Assembly (NCBI GenBank): GCA_041228285.1
Contig: CP166133.1
Span: 2,327,380 to 2,391,379 of the forward strand
Reading direction: 5' to 3'
Length of the DNA: 64,000 bases
DNA from: Neisseriaceae bacterium CLB008
Lineage (GTDB): Bacteria; Pseudomonadota; Gammaproteobacteria; Burkholderiales; Neisseriaceae
The notes under the pieces are model-generated. The model was not told the DNA's origin, ran no database searches, and saw only the letters and a list, made by a program, of their open reading frames with translations. This document shows, piece by piece, positions 35,102 to 44,961 of the stretch. How positions within the stretch are numbered: position 1 is the first letter of the stretch; every line of letters begins with the position of its first letter. A program made the translations under genes and the position numbers.

Positions 35102-35530
35102 ATGAGCTCCTGGTTAGTCTACGCCCTACTGTCTGCCTTTACCGCCTCATTGGTGGCTATTTTTGGCAAAATTGGCCTTCAAAATTTAGACGCCAACACC
35201 GCCACCGCCGTGCGCTCAGTCATCATGGCGTTGTTCTTAGTCGGCGTCGTCATCGCCCAAGGGAAGTTCAATATGGTGTCGGAAGTGCTGGCCGATAAAA
35301 AAGCGCTGAGCTTCATTGTCATGAGCGGCATTGCTGGCGCCCTGTCATGGCTGTTTTACTTCATGGCGCTTAAAAATGGTCAGGTGTCTCAGGTAGCTCC
35401 CATCGACAAACTCAGCGTGGTGTTTTCAGTCATTTTGGCCTTTGTGCTGTTTGGTGAAACCCTCAGCCTCGTGGCCGGCGTGGGCGTGGGCATGATCGCC
35501 ATCGGTGCCTTGCTGGTGGCCATAGGTTAA
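35102..35530 (+). CDS. Half-size EamA/DMT-family membrane protein
   Basis: About 142 residues with four to five hydrophobic helices and a single EamA unit (AIFGKIGLQNLDANTATAVRS, and APIDKLSVVFSVILAFVLFGE near the end). Full-size DMT carriers have two such units, so this probably works as a dimer; single-unit relatives are common. I use ATG 35102 because the helical part begins directly after it, but in-frame ATGs at 35087 and 35072 exist. The substrate is unknown. Confidence 0.82.
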   Translation: MSSWLVYALLSAFTASLVAIFGKIGLQNLDANTATAVRSVIMALFLVGVVIAQGKFNMVSEVLADKKALSFIVMSGIAGALSWLFYFMALKNGQVSQVAPIDKLSVVFSVILAFVLFGETLSLVAGVGVGMIAIGALLVAIG

Positions 35531-35546
35531 GGCCTCTTTATTGCAG

Positions 35547-35573
35547 AAAACGGCGCCTAAGCGCCGTTTTTTT
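35547..35573 (+). terminator. Terminator after the EamA gene
   Basis: AAAACGGCGC-CTAA-GCGCCGTTTT followed by TTT between converging genes; the A-run on the left may let it serve the minus-strand gene as well. Confidence 0.9.
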
Positions 35574-35584
35574 ATGCCCCAAAA

Positions 35585-36700
35585 TCATGCCCTGAGGCCG
35601 GCATAGAGTGGGCCCATATGGCCGTGTAGATAAGCATGAAAATAAGCCATACCCGCCTCCAACGGTTGCTGATAAGGGCCACCATCCTCTTCTTGGCGCC
35701 GATACAGGGCTTTTCGACCAGCCTGCATCCGTAAGCCAATCACATCGTCTTCAGCCGCCGTTTCTAAATAGGCCTTCATGCTCTGCTCGCGCCAATGCTC
35801 GCCCTCAGGATGCGCCGCTAAATCAGCAAGGTGATAAAACGCCATGATGTTGGTGGACGCCGCCACGCCCTGTGGATAGACCGTCGAAACCACCACCATC
35901 ATCGGATACCATTCCACCATCACATTTGGATAAATCAACAGCCACATCGCCGCGGCCTCGGGCAGCTGGCCTTGGTAATAAGTCTGCATGCCGACAAACC
36001 AATCGTAGTAGGCTTGGCTATGGCGCGCTTCGGGCACCTTCGGCGTAAATCCAACCACTTGTAAGCTCCAGTCATGCCCAAAAGACCAGTCAATGGCCTC
36101 ACAGGAGACAAAGTGGCCCAAACCAGGATGAAACGGCACTACATGATAGTCTTCTAAATAAACCTCAATAAACGCTTTCCAGTTGTAGCCTGCACTGCTG
36201 TGAACCTCACGGGTAAACGTATAGTCATCCAAGGCAAAACGCGACGCCAACGCGCTCGGTAACGACAGCGGCGCCACACCCGGCGGTAGGCGCCACTGTA
36301 GACCCGCCCAATCGTAGAGCGTATGCTCAGCCAAATGTAATAAGGGGTTAGTGGGAAAGTGTGGCGCCAGCAGCAGGCGCCCATCGTGGCGATAAGTCCA
36401 GCGGTGTAATGGGCAAGTGAAGGTACGGGCATGACCACGACCCTCTAAAATCAATGCTTGACGGTGGCGACACACGTTCGAGAGCAGCCTAAGCCCCGCT
36501 GCCGTGTGCACTAAAACCAAACCAGGATCGTGGGCTAAAACGTGGTAGTCATGGCACTCAGGCACCATCCGTTCGTGGCCTGCATACTGGGGAGACTGAC
36601 CAAACAGGCGCTGCTGTTCTGCGGCAAACACCGCCTCATCAAAATACGCCGCAATCGGCACCGATGCCACAGCCTGAGGCTGTCTGAATGTTGCGTGCAT
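35585..36700 (-). CDS. Rieske non-haem iron oxygenase, alpha subunit type
   Basis: This 371-residue protein has a Rieske [2Fe-2S] domain with CRHRQAL (Cys-x-His) and FTCPLHRWTY (Cys-x2-His) near residues 77 and 97, and a catalytic domain with NWKAFIEVYLEDYHVVPFHP (the two His iron ligands and the bridging Asp). A later acidic pair, EDDVIGLRMQ, probably supplies the carboxylate ligand. Such proteins hydroxylate or demethylate aromatic or quaternary-ammonium substrates with a separate reductase; none is next to it, so the partner must be elsewhere. The first codons contain the DUS-like 12-mer TTCAGACAGCCT (36671-36682 region). Confidence 0.85.
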   Translation of the reverse strand: MHATFRQPQAVASVPIAAYFDEAVFAAEQQRLFGQSPQYAGHERMVPECHDYHVLAHDPGLVLVHTAAGLRLLSNVCRHRQALILEGRGHARTFTCPLHRWTYRHDGRLLLAPHFPTNPLLHLAEHTLYDWAGLQWRLPPGVAPLSLPSALASRFALDDYTFTREVHSSAGYNWKAFIEVYLEDYHVVPFHPGLGHFVSCEAIDWSFGHDWSLQVVGFTPKVPEARHSQAYYDWFVGMQTYYQGQLPEAAAMWLLIYPNVMVEWYPMMVVVSTVYPQGVAASTNIMAFYHLADLAAHPEGEHWREQSMKAYLETAAEDDVIGLRMQAGRKALYRRQEEDGGPYQQPLEAGMAYFHAYLHGHMGPLYAGLRA

Positions 36701-36860
36701 GCCGCCCTCCTAACGCCGAATCAACCACCTCCCCACCTGGCACTCGCCAGATACTCTGCCCACTATCCCACCATTAAAATGCCAAAACAATATTTAATTA
36801 ACCCCAACGTCATTTTGATCGGTTTGCGTTGTCAATGCGCCACAGCTATGTCGTGGCCAT

Positions 36861-36888
36861 AAAAAAACGAGCCCCTAGCGGGCTCGTT
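36861..36888 (-). terminator. Terminator after tldD
   Basis: On the minus strand AACGAGCCC and GGGCTCGTT pair around a short loop and are followed by a T-run, about 25 bp after the tldD stop. Confidence 0.9.
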
Positions 36889-36912
36889 AGCGTTAATCGT
36901 TCATCAACCTAT

Positions 36913-38358
36913 TTAGCTCAGGTCGCTGCCACCCACGGTGAGGCCAGCATCAATACGCATGGTAGGCTGGCCCACGCCAACCGGCACGCTTTGGCCTTCT
37001 TTACCGCACACGCCCACGCCGCTGTCCAACGCCATGTCGTTGCCGATCATGCTGACATGATTCATGACTTCAGGGCCATTGCCCACAATGGTGGCGCCCT
37101 TAACCGGATGAGTCAGGCGACCATTTTCAATACGCCAAGCTTCTGAGGCGCTGAACACAAACTTACCGCTGGTGATGTCGACCTGCCCGCCACCAAAGTT
37201 CACCGCATAAATGCCGTTTTGTACTGACGCGATGATTTCATCTGGCTCATACTCGCCAGACTGCATATAGGTATTGGTCATGCGGGGCATGGGAATAGAT
37301 GCATAGCTTTCACGACGACCATTGCCCGTAATCGACTGGCCCATCAAACGTGCATTCATTTCATCTTGCATATAGCCAACCAGCACACCGTCTTCGATCA
37401 GTGTGGTGGCCTGAGTCATATTGCCCTCATCGTCCATATTCAAAGAACCACGGCGCTCAGACAAGGTGCCGTCATCCAAAATGGTGACGCCCTTGGCGGC
37501 CACCTGCTGGCCCATTTTGTCGCTGAAGGCGCTGGTGCCCTTACGGTTAAAGTCACCCTCTAAGCCATGGCCTACGGCCTCATGCAGCAATACGCCTGGC
37601 CAGCCGCTGCCCAACACCACAGTCATCTCTCCCGCAGGCGCAGGCTTGGCGTCTAGGTTGGTCACTGCCTGAGTCACGGCATTGTGGACGTATTCGGCCA
37701 GTTTTTCATCGCTGAAATAGGCTAAATCAAAACGACCACCGCCACCGCTGCTGGCCTGCTCTTTGCGGCCATTTTGCGACACAATCACCATCACGGACAC
37801 CCGTACCAAAGGTCGAATGTCGGCGTTTTGTTTGCCATCCAAACGCGCCAACAACACCGTGTCGTATTCACACGAGAGGCTGGCCATCACCTGAGTGACG
37901 CGAGGATCCGCCGCACGAGCCATTTGATCAACACGAGTCAACAAGGCTACTTTTTGGGCGGCCGCCAAAGATAAAATTGGATTATTCGGTGCATACAGCT
38001 GACGACTGTCTTGTCGCGTGGCCACCGCCACCGTTTGCGTCTGCCCTGCTTGGGCAATGGCACGTACCGCTAAGGCTGCCTGCTGTAGGCTGTCTTCGTT
38101 AATCGCATCAGCATAGGCGAAAGCGGTTTTGTCGCCGCTCACCGCGCGCACGCCCACGCCTTGATCGATATTGAAGCTACCTGCCTTCACGATGCCTTCT
38201 TCTAACTGCCAGCTCTCATTAATCGTGTGTTGAAAATAAAGGTCGGCATAGTCGACCTGATGCGCACCAATCAAGCCTAGGGCCGAAGCCAAATGGGCTG
38301 ATGAAAGTTGATTTTGAGCCAGTAATTGCGTCGATGCCAAATCAAAAGAAGACGACAT
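36913..38358 (-). CDS. tldD: TldD metalloprotease
   Basis: The 481-residue protein is a clear TldD: HEAVGHGLEGDFNRKG near residue 262 supplies the HExxxH zinc site, and the C-terminus has the family segment GTVxGNGP-like TIVGNGPEVMNH and SGVGVCGKEGQ. TldD works with TldE/PmbA to degrade unfolded peptides such as CcdA and to mature some microcins; no pmbA is within the window. The length matches E. coli TldD (481). It is followed closely downstream by its own terminator and lies 75 bp from the Nit gene upstream, so they may be co-transcribed. Confidence 0.96.
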   Translation of the reverse strand: MSSSFDLASTQLLAQNQLSSAHLASALGLIGAHQVDYADLYFQHTINESWQLEEGIVKAGSFNIDQGVGVRAVSGDKTAFAYADAINEDSLQQAALAVRAIAQAGQTQTVAVATRQDSRQLYAPNNPILSLAAAQKVALLTRVDQMARAADPRVTQVMASLSCEYDTVLLARLDGKQNADIRPLVRVSVMVIVSQNGRKEQASSGGGGRFDLAYFSDEKLAEYVHNAVTQAVTNLDAKPAPAGEMTVVLGSGWPGVLLHEAVGHGLEGDFNRKGTSAFSDKMGQQVAAKGVTILDDGTLSERRGSLNMDDEGNMTQATTLIEDGVLVGYMQDEMNARLMGQSITGNGRRESYASIPMPRMTNTYMQSGEYEPDEIIASVQNGIYAVNFGGGQVDITSGKFVFSASEAWRIENGRLTHPVKGATIVGNGPEVMNHVSMIGNDMALDSGVGVCGKEGQSVPVGVGQPTMRIDAGLTVGGSDLS

Positions 38359-38432
38359 GAAAAGCCTTTTAAATAATAAAAACGTAAGCCCTAATCATAA
38401 AGCCCCACACTGATAAAAGCCACTCCTTTACG

Positions 38433-39260
38433 CTATTTCAATGAGGCCAACGAAATGGTTTGATGCGCCAAGGCCGGCAAACGGGTTCGAATCGACTGTA
38501 ACTGCTTCATGCTCACCGTGCCCATTACCAAGCCCTCACCTTCAGCCAACACATCGACGATGTCGCCCCAAGGATCGATCAACATAGAATGACCAAAAGT
38601 ACGGCGGCCATTTGAATGAGTACCGCCTTGAGCACTGGCCAATACATAGCATTGATTCTCAATGGCGCGGGCGCGCAGTAAAATTTCCCAGTGTGCTTTG
38701 CCGGTGGTATAGGTAAAGGCCGCAGGCAAGACCAATAGATCAAACGGCGCCTGCACGCGGAAAAATTCAGGGAAGCGTAAGTCATAGCAAATGCCTTGGG
38801 CGATGCTTAACTGACCATCCAACACGCTCAGCTCAGGGGTTTTGGTGCCAGGCAAGATGGTGTCTGCCTCATCGTAACGCTCACCCAAACCGCTGAAACC
38901 GAACAGATGGACTTTGTCATAACGCCCCACCAAAGCGCCGCTGGCATCGTAGGTTAGTAAGGTATTGAGTACGTGGGCCGAGCTTTTGCTTTGCAGCGGA
39001 ATGCTCCCCGCCATCAGCACAATCTCCAGCCGCTGGGCCAGCTGGCTTAAGGCCGACTGAATCGGGCCGGAGCCAAAAGGTTCAGCCAAGGCCAGCTTGT
39101 CCTGATCGGTGTGGCCAAAAATAGGCCAATATTCAGGCAACACCACCAGCTGAGCGCCCTTAGCCGCAGCCTCTTCCACCAAGGACTGCATCCGCGCCCA
39201 ATTGCTGGGATAGTCGTGCCCAGAGACCATTTGCACCGCCGCTACTTTGATTTTATCCAT
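38433..39260 (-). CDS. Carbon-nitrogen hydrolase, Nit1/deaminated-glutathione amidase type
   Basis: The 275-residue nitrilase-superfamily protein shows the catalytic Glu in VVLPEYWPIFG, Lys in YDKVHLFGF and Cys in IAQGICYDLRFPEFF. The VHLF and CYDLRFPE contexts are those of Nit1-type enzymes, which hydrolyse deaminated glutathione, a metabolite-repair reaction; the exact substrate is inferred. Length and motifs are complete. Confidence 0.88.
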   Translation of the reverse strand: MDKIKVAAVQMVSGHDYPSNWARMQSLVEEAAAKGAQLVVLPEYWPIFGHTDQDKLALAEPFGSGPIQSALSQLAQRLEIVLMAGSIPLQSKSSAHVLNTLLTYDASGALVGRYDKVHLFGFSGLGERYDEADTILPGTKTPELSVLDGQLSIAQGICYDLRFPEFFRVQAPFDLLVLPAAFTYTTGKAHWEILLRARAIENQCYVLASAQGGTHSNGRRTFGHSMLIDPWGDIVDVLAEGEGLVMGTVSMKQLQSIRTRLPALAHQTISLASLK

Positions 39261-39383
39261 TGCTCTATTTCCTTTTTTGTTTAATGATGTTGCTGTGATT
39301 CATCACGCCATCACCTTTGTGCTGCTGATGGTCTTTTTCATCCTGTCTTTCATTTTATTTTGTTTTCAAAAATAGGCAACCTT

Positions 39384-42077
39384 ATGTCCGTAACCCCTGC
39401 TCAGGCCGTCACCCAGGCCGCTGATTTTTCCCATTATCTAAGCCGCTTAATCGACAGCGGGCGTTTGGACATGAATGCGCTCCAACAACACCTAGGCGGT
39501 CCGCTACGGCCAGCATTTTTTGACGCCTATGCCCCATGGGCCGAACTGTGTGAACGCGAAGATGAGGGCGAGCTAAAAAAACAGCTGCGGCGGCTACGAC
39601 AACACGTGTTGGCCCACCTACTGATCCGTGACTTAGCGCACTGGGCGCCACTGGATGAGGTGACCCAAACCATTACTGCTCTGGCTGAGTTCGCCCTCAA
39701 TACAGGACTACAGTTTGCCCATCAGCAGCAGGCCCGTACTTATGGCGAACCCATTGGTCAATACACCCAAACGCCGCAACAGCTCAGCGTCATTGCCATG
39801 GGTAAAATGGGCGGCTACGAGCTAAATGTTTCTTCCGACATCGATTTGATTTTCACCTATCCAGAGGCCGGCGACACCACCGGCCCTAAAGTCAAAAGTA
39901 ACCAAGAATTCTTCACCAAAGTTGGCCAAAAATTAATCACCCTCTTACACGACATCACCGAAGAAGGCCAAGTGTTTCGCGTTGACATGCGCCTACGCCC
40001 AAATGGCGACTCCGGCGCACTGGTACTGAGCGAAACCGCCCTAGAAAAATACTTGATTACCCAAGGCCGCGAATGGGAGCGTTATGCCTGGATTAAGGCA
40101 CGCGTCGTTACCCCTGGGCACAACAGCATCAAAAGCTTGGTGCGCCCGTTCGTGTACCGCAAATACCTCGACTTTGACACTTACGCCGCCATGCGTTCAC
40201 TGCATCAACAAATTCGCACCGAAGTGGCCCGTAAAGACAAGCTCGACAACATCAAGCTCGGCGCTGGCGGCATTCGCGAAGTAGAATTCATTGTGCAAAT
40301 CTTCCAAATGATTCGCGGCGGCAAGGTTCGCTCCTTGCAGATTCGCGGCACTCAAGCCGCCCTCATGGCGCTGGCTGAACACCAAATGATTGATGAGCCC
40401 ACCAAACAAGGGTTGTTGGCTGCCTATCGCTTTTTACGCCACCTCGAGCATCGTCTCCAATACGTAGACGATCAGCAGGTGCAAAACCTACCAGAAGACC
40501 CTGCCGCTCAGGCCAATATTGCACACAGCATGGGCTTTACTCACTACGACGCCATGTTGGCCGTTCTAAACCAGCACCGCCAGTTTGTCAGCCATATTTT
40601 TAACGACCTTTTGGACACGCCAGAACAAGGCCAAAAGAGCCAGCATCCGCTGGCCTTATTGTGGCAGCCCAAAGCGGAAGAAGAAGCCCAAACCATACTG
40701 TTAGAAGCCCATGGCTTTGATCCCGAAGTCATTTTAAATCGGCTCAAAGCCTTACGCCAAGGCCACAAATACCAGCACCTCAGCGCCAGAGCCCAGCCAC
40801 GCTTTGATGCGCTGGTGCCCTTACTCTTAAACGCTGCCAGCCAGACGCAGCAGCCGACCATCTGCGCCATTCGCTTGTTCGACTTTTTGGAAAGCATTGG
40901 CCGACGCTCATCCTATATTGCATTTTTGCACGAGCATCCAGAAACCTTGGCGCCGTTAGCCAGAGTCATGTCACACAGTATGTGGATGGCCCAATACATG
41001 ATGCAACACCCCATTCTCCTAGATGAGCTATTGAATGCTAATATCATAAAAGAGAAATACGATTGGGGCAAGCTCAAAGAAACCCTCTTACACGCACTTG
41101 ATGCCTGCGGCAGCGACGTCGAGGCCAAAATGGACACCTTACGCCATTTCAAACACGCCCAGGTGTTCCGATTGGCGGTACAGGATTTGGCCAACGTCTG
41201 GTCCATCGAAAGCCTTTCTGACGAACTGACGCTGCTGGCCGATATTATTTTAGAGGCCACGGTACACCATGTGTGGCAAACCTTGGTGAAAAAACACCGC
41301 CCCGAGCCTTGCTTTGCCCTGATTGGCTACGGCAAACTCGGTGGCAAAGAGCTGAGCTACACCTCAGATTTAGACTTGGTCTTCGTGTATCAAGACGACC
41401 ACCCCGACGCCTTAGAAATTTATTCACGGGCGGTACAGCGCATCACCAACTGGCTATCCAGCACCACCGGCGCCGGCACGCTGTATCAAGTAGACTTGCG
41501 CCTACGCCCTAACGGCGACGCTGGCCTGCCTTGCGTGACGGCCGATGCGTTTATTCGTTATCAAGAGCAAGACGCCTGGACTTGGGAACATCAGGCCTTA
41601 ACGCGCGCGCGATTTGTCTGCGGCGACCCGCAGGTAGGCCAGACAGTGGAGCAACTGCGCCATGACATCTTGACCCGACCACGCGACATTCAGGCGCTGC
41701 GCCGCGAGATCATCGACATGCGCGAAAAAATGTTTGCCACCCACCCACCGCTCTTGGCCAACGTGAAGTACGCCCGCGGCGGCGTAGTAGACGTTGAGTT
41801 TTTGGTGCAGTATTTGATTTTGGAACACGCCCATCAACACCCCCACCTAACCCGCAACTATGGCAACATTGCCCTCTTGGCGATGGCTGCCGACGCTGTC
41901 CTCATCGATCCACAAATGGCCACCGCAGCACGGCTGGCCTATCGCTACTATCGCAGCGTCCAGCACGACAGCCATTTACGCGATCAGCCCCTAGCCGAGG
42001 TAGATGAGGTGTTATTGGGCCATTACGAAGCGGTAAAACGCCTATGGCTGGCCGTATTTGAGCAAGCCCTAGCCTAG
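39384..42077 (+). CDS. glnE: Bifunctional glutamine-synthetase adenylyltransferase/deadenylase
   Basis: GlnE switches glutamine synthetase activity by adding or removing AMP under PII control. This 897-residue protein has two nucleotidyltransferase domains: MGKMGGYELNVSSDIDLIF near residue 145 (the deadenylating half) and YGKLGGKELSYTSDLDLVFV near residue 650 (the adenylating half). Each is followed by RLRPNGD and a helical part, with GGIREVEF / GGVVDVEF repeats. ATG at 39384 is chosen over the upstream TTG at 39360 because no ribosome site supports the latter. No truncation is visible. Confidence 0.96.
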   Translation: MSVTPAQAVTQAADFSHYLSRLIDSGRLDMNALQQHLGGPLRPAFFDAYAPWAELCEREDEGELKKQLRRLRQHVLAHLLIRDLAHWAPLDEVTQTITALAEFALNTGLQFAHQQQARTYGEPIGQYTQTPQQLSVIAMGKMGGYELNVSSDIDLIFTYPEAGDTTGPKVKSNQEFFTKVGQKLITLLHDITEEGQVFRVDMRLRPNGDSGALVLSETALEKYLITQGREWERYAWIKARVVTPGHNSIKSLVRPFVYRKYLDFDTYAAMRSLHQQIRTEVARKDKLDNIKLGAGGIREVEFIVQIFQMIRGGKVRSLQIRGTQAALMALAEHQMIDEPTKQGLLAAYRFLRHLEHRLQYVDDQQVQNLPEDPAAQANIAHSMGFTHYDAMLAVLNQHRQFVSHIFNDLLDTPEQGQKSQHPLALLWQPKAEEEAQTILLEAHGFDPEVILNRLKALRQGHKYQHLSARAQPRFDALVPLLLNAASQTQQPTICAIRLFDFLESIGRRSSYIAFLHEHPETLAPLARVMSHSMWMAQYMMQHPILLDELLNANIIKEKYDWGKLKETLLHALDACGSDVEAKMDTLRHFKHAQVFRLAVQDLANVWSIESLSDELTLLADIILEATVHHVWQTLVKKHRPEPCFALIGYGKLGGKELSYTSDLDLVFVYQDDHPDALEIYSRAVQRITNWLSSTTGAGTLYQVDLRLRPNGDAGLPCVTADAFIRYQEQDAWTWEHQALTRARFVCGDPQVGQTVEQLRHDILTRPRDIQALRREIIDMREKMFATHPPLLANVKYARGGVVDVEFLVQYLILEHAHQHPHLTRNYGNIALLAMAADAVLIDPQMATAARLAYRYYRSVQHDSHLRDQPLAEVDEVLLGHYEAVKRLWLAVFEQALA

Positions 42078-42153
42078 CCGTGATCGACAGCCAGAGACAC
42101 AGGCCGTCTCAAATTCAGAAGGCGGCCTAGGCCAGCGGGCTAAGCTTGCGTAA

Positions 42154-42195
42154 ACACACGCTAAAGCCCACCATTAGGTGGGCTTTAGCGTGTGT
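42154..42195. terminator. 19-bp perfect hairpin between converging genes
   Basis: ACACACGCTAAAGCCCACC (42154-42172) and its exact complement (42177-42195) flank ATTA. A short inner stem GCCCACC/GGTGGGC followed by TTT could terminate glnE transcription; the extended outer stem and the lack of a long T-run make it atypical. An additional imperfect repeat (AGGCCGTCT ... AGAAGGCGGCCT) lies at 42105-42128. Confidence 0.6.
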
Positions 42196-42248
42196 GTGGC
42201 CTATTCATGCTGATCAGACCTCAATCCAATAGGCCGATCAGATCACCC

Positions 42249-42800
42249 TCAATGCGCATGAGCGTGGTCATGGTCATGGCCAGCATGATCATGGTCGTGG
42301 CCATGATCATGATCATGATGGTCATGCTCATCTACCACATCGGCCATAGCGTCTGCGCTGACGTTAAAGCTGGGCACAGGAAAAGCCGACTTTGCGGCCT
42401 CATCGTGCCAGTACAGCTCTTCGCCATTCACGCACAGCTGGCGCACCGCCATCGCCACAGCTCCCGACTGCATGGGCGCCACTAAGCCAAACGTAAACTC
42501 AGCCTTTTCATTGCTGGGCAGTTGATTGCCCGACCAGCTCACTTCGCTAACGCGCCCAGCGGTTTTGAGCTCGTTCACCTGCCAACCCTGTTTAGGCATA
42601 GACGTCACGCTCACTCCTTGAGGCACATACAGCGTCACCCGTTCAGTGGCTTGACCACTACAGCCGTGGCCAATCTGAATCGACATCGGCCCAACGTAGC
42701 CTGGTGCCACATGGCTGGGGTTAAAATGGGCGTGTGCCCAAGTTTGGCTGGCCGCCATTAAAGCCAAAACGGCCACGAGGGTAGAGCGCATCTGCATCAT
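42249..42800 (-). CDS. Exported DUF1775 (YcnI-like) protein with His/Asp-rich metal-binding tail
   Basis: A signal peptide ends at ASQTWA, so the mature protein would begin with His23 (HAHFNPSH), as in YcnI/DUF1775 proteins where the N-terminal His helps bind copper. The DUF1775 core covers about residues 23-150. The last 25 residues are almost only His, Asp, Gly and Ala (for example HDHHDHDHGHDHDH), a strong metal-chelating tail. DUF1775 proteins are linked to periplasmic copper handling, but a Zur-box-like palindrome lies 29-45 bp upstream of the start (42829-42845), which instead points to zinc control. GAAGGA before the ATG supports the start. No partner transporter is adjacent. Confidence 0.82.
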   Translation of the reverse strand: MMQMRSTLVAVLALMAASQTWAHAHFNPSHVAPGYVGPMSIQIGHGCSGQATERVTLYVPQGVSVTSMPKQGWQVNELKTAGRVSEVSWSGNQLPSNEKAEFTFGLVAPMQSGAVAMAVRQLCVNGEELYWHDEAAKSAFPVPSFNVSADAMADVVDEHDHHDHDHGHDHDHAGHDHDHAHAH

Positions 42801-42828
42801 GAGGGGATTCCTTCAAGAGGTGATAAAA

Positions 42829-42845
42829 GTGTTACAATATAACAT
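42829..42845 (-). promoter_or_regulatory. Candidate Zur operator upstream of the DUF1775 gene
   Basis: GTGTTACAATATAACAT contains GTTACAATATAAC (42831-42843), a 13-bp palindrome with one mismatch. It agrees at 12 of 13 positions with the proteobacterial Zur core GTTATANTATAAC. The position, overlapping the expected promoter, suits repression. Assignment is by consensus only. Confidence 0.6.
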
Positions 42846-42907
42846 ATCCAATTTTCACCTGTACAGAAAAAACCACAGACTATTAGCTTAAGCCCTGATT
42901 CAAAACG

Positions 42908-42935
42908 AAAAAAAGCAGCCCACCGGGCTGCTTTT
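42908..42935 (-). terminator. Terminator after rho
   Basis: AAAAGCAGCCC-ACC-GGGCTGCTTTT reads on the minus strand as hairpin plus T-run, 17 bp after the rho stop. Confidence 0.92.
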
Positions 42936-42951
42936 CATGCATCAATCCAAC

Positions 42952-44208
42952 TTAACGTCTCATTGAATCAAAGAAGTCTGCATTATTTTTAGATGATTTT
43001 AATTTATCGTGCAGGAATTCCATTGCCTCAATGTCGTCCATTGGGTGTAGGAATTTACGCAACAGCCACATTTTTTGCAGCTGATCGTTCGGCACCAACA
43101 GCTCTTCACGACGCGTGCTAGAGCGGTTAATGTTGATGGCTGGGAACATGCGTTTTTCTGCCATGCGGCGATCCAAATGCAGCTCCATATTGCCCGTGCC
43201 TTTAAACTCTTCGTAAATCACATCGTCCATACGGCTGCCGGTTTCTACCAAAGCCGTCGCGATGATGGTTAAAGAACCACCCTCTTCCACGTTACGGGCC
43301 GCGCCAAAGAAGCGCTTAGGACGGTGCAGCGCATTCGCATCCACACCACCGGTCAAGATCTTACCTGAAGCCGGCACCACGGTATTGTAAGCACGCGCTA
43401 AACGGGTAATCGAATCCAGTAAAATCACCACATCACGACCATGCTCCACTAGGCGCTTGGCTTTTTCCAACACCATTTCTGCCACCTGTACGTGACGCTG
43501 TGCCGGTTCGTCAAAGGTTGACGACACCACTTCACCGCGTACCGAACGGGTCATCTCAGTCACTTCCTCTGGGCGCTCATCGATCAACAACACGATGAGT
43601 TCAACTTCAGGGTAGTTGGCCGTAATGGCGTGGGCAATGTTTTGCAACATCACGGTTTTACCCGTTTTAGGCGGCGCCACCACAAGGGCACGCTGACCAC
43701 GGCCAATCGGGGCGATCAAATCAATGGCGCGACTGGTGATGTTTTCTTCAGCGCGAATGTCGCGCTCTAGGCAAAACTGTTTGGTGGGAAATAAAGGCGT
43801 GAGGTTTTCGAACAGAATTTTGTGCTTGCAGACGTCAGGGTTGTCACCGTTGATTTTATCTAACTTCACCAAGGCAAAGTAACGTTCGCCGTCTTTAGGA
43901 GTACGTACGCCCCCTTCGATGGTGTCGCCCGTATGCAGGTTAAAGCGTCTAATTTGGCTAGGGCTCACGTAAATGTCGTCAGGGCCAGCCAAGTAAGAAG
44001 TGTCAGGACTACGCAAAAAACCGAAGCCGTCAGGCAAGATTTCTAAAGTGCCGTTACCGGTAAAACTTTCGCCTTGTTTGGCTAGGTGTTTCACAATGGC
44101 AAAGACCAAGTCTTGTTTGCGTAAGCGATTGGCGTTTTCGATGCCATACTCGGCCGCCATTTCTAATAGTTTAGAAACATGTTTGTGTTGGAGTTCTGAT
44201 ACGTGCAT
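42952..44208 (-). CDS. rho: Transcription termination factor Rho
   Basis: The start [18 protein letters not shown] fits the family and gives 418 residues, the size of E. coli Rho; the longer frame to 44259 is not needed. It has an N-terminal helical bundle, the cold-shock-like RNA-binding domain ([13 protein letters not shown]), Walker A in APPKTGKT, Walker B in [12 protein letters not shown] and the R-finger region. Rho is the hexameric RNA helicase that ends untranslated transcripts. The 255-bp gap to trxA may contain leader-based autoregulation, but I cannot define a motif. Confidence 0.97.
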   Translation of the reverse strand: MHVSELQHKHVSKLLEMAAEYGIENANRLRKQDLVFAIVKHLAKQGESFTGNGTLEILPDGFGFLRSPDTSYLAGPDDIYVSPSQIRRFNLHTGDTIEGGVRTPKDGERYFALVKLDKINGDNPDVCKHKILFENLTPLFPTKQFCLERDIRAEENITSRAIDLIAPIGRGQRALVVAPPKTGKTVMLQNIAHAITANYPEVELIVLLIDERPEEVTEMTRSVRGEVVSSTFDEPAQRHVQVAEMVLEKAKRLVEHGRDVVILLDSITRLARAYNTVVPASGKILTGGVDANALHRPKRFFGAARNVEEGGSLTIIATALVETGSRMDDVIYEEFKGTGNMELHLDRRMAEKRMFPAININRSSTRREELLVPNDQLQKMWLLRKFLHPMDDIEAMEFLHDKLKSSKNNADFFDSMRR

Positions 44209-44463
44209 AGAGGTATGATGTAGATACAATATAATGAGTCTGCCTGCCGAAGCACGCAAACGCGATAAAAAATGTCGGGATGATTTCTGACGCTGAGTGT
44301 GAACTGAATTTAGGTTCTAGATAAGATTGAGCATCTTGGTTTGGTTGAACCGAAACATAACTTAGTTTATGCCATGAATTTTTAACTGTCAAGACAATAC
44401 ATAAAGCGCAAGCTTCAGGGATTGAAACTTGCGCCTTGAAAGTCTGATGACATAATGGGCGAT

Positions 44464-44790
44464 TTAAAGCGCGCCGTCAATAAAGGCAATCAGCTGGCCT
44501 TTAGCCAATGCGCCCACTTTAGTGGCGGCATTTTGGCCGTCTTTGAAAATCATCAAGGTAGGAATACCGCGCACGCCAAACTGAGCAGGCGTTTGTTCGT
44601 TCTCATCAATGTTGATTTTCACAATTTTCAACTTACCTTCGTAGTCTTTTGCCACGTCGTCTAGGATTGGGGCAATCATTTTACAAGGACCACACCAAGG
44701 TGCCCAGAAGTCTACCAACACAGGGCCTTCAGCTTTAAGTACGTCGTTTTCAAATGCGCTGTCGCTGGTGTGAATGATTAAGTCGCTCAT
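44464..44790 (-). CDS. trxA: Thioredoxin
   Basis: A 108-residue protein with the active site WCGPCK (Cys33, Cys36), the conserved Asp27 and the cis-proline of GIPTLMIF. It is a cytoplasmic disulfide reductase supplying ribonucleotide reductase and other enzymes. trxA directly upstream of rho is a widely conserved arrangement. An imperfect stem at 44404-44437 (GCGCAAG/CTTGCGC) may act as a weak terminator between them. Confidence 0.97.
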   Translation of the reverse strand: MSDLIIHTSDSAFENDVLKAEGPVLVDFWAPWCGPCKMIAPILDDVAKDYEGKLKIVKINIDENEQTPAQFGVRGIPTLMIFKDGQNAATKVGALAKGQLIAFIDGAL

Positions 44791-44961
44791 GGTTTTGTCC
44801 TTTAAATATCCATAATGGGGAAAGCAATATTAAGTTAATACGATACGGGGTAATGGCAAAAAGTTCAAGCCAAAATCCAGCCCCATAGTTTTTCAGTATG
44901 GCTATATTAGCCGTTCCTACGGCCGCTGGCGATGGCCATTTCCCTTCAGACCCTCATCTCG

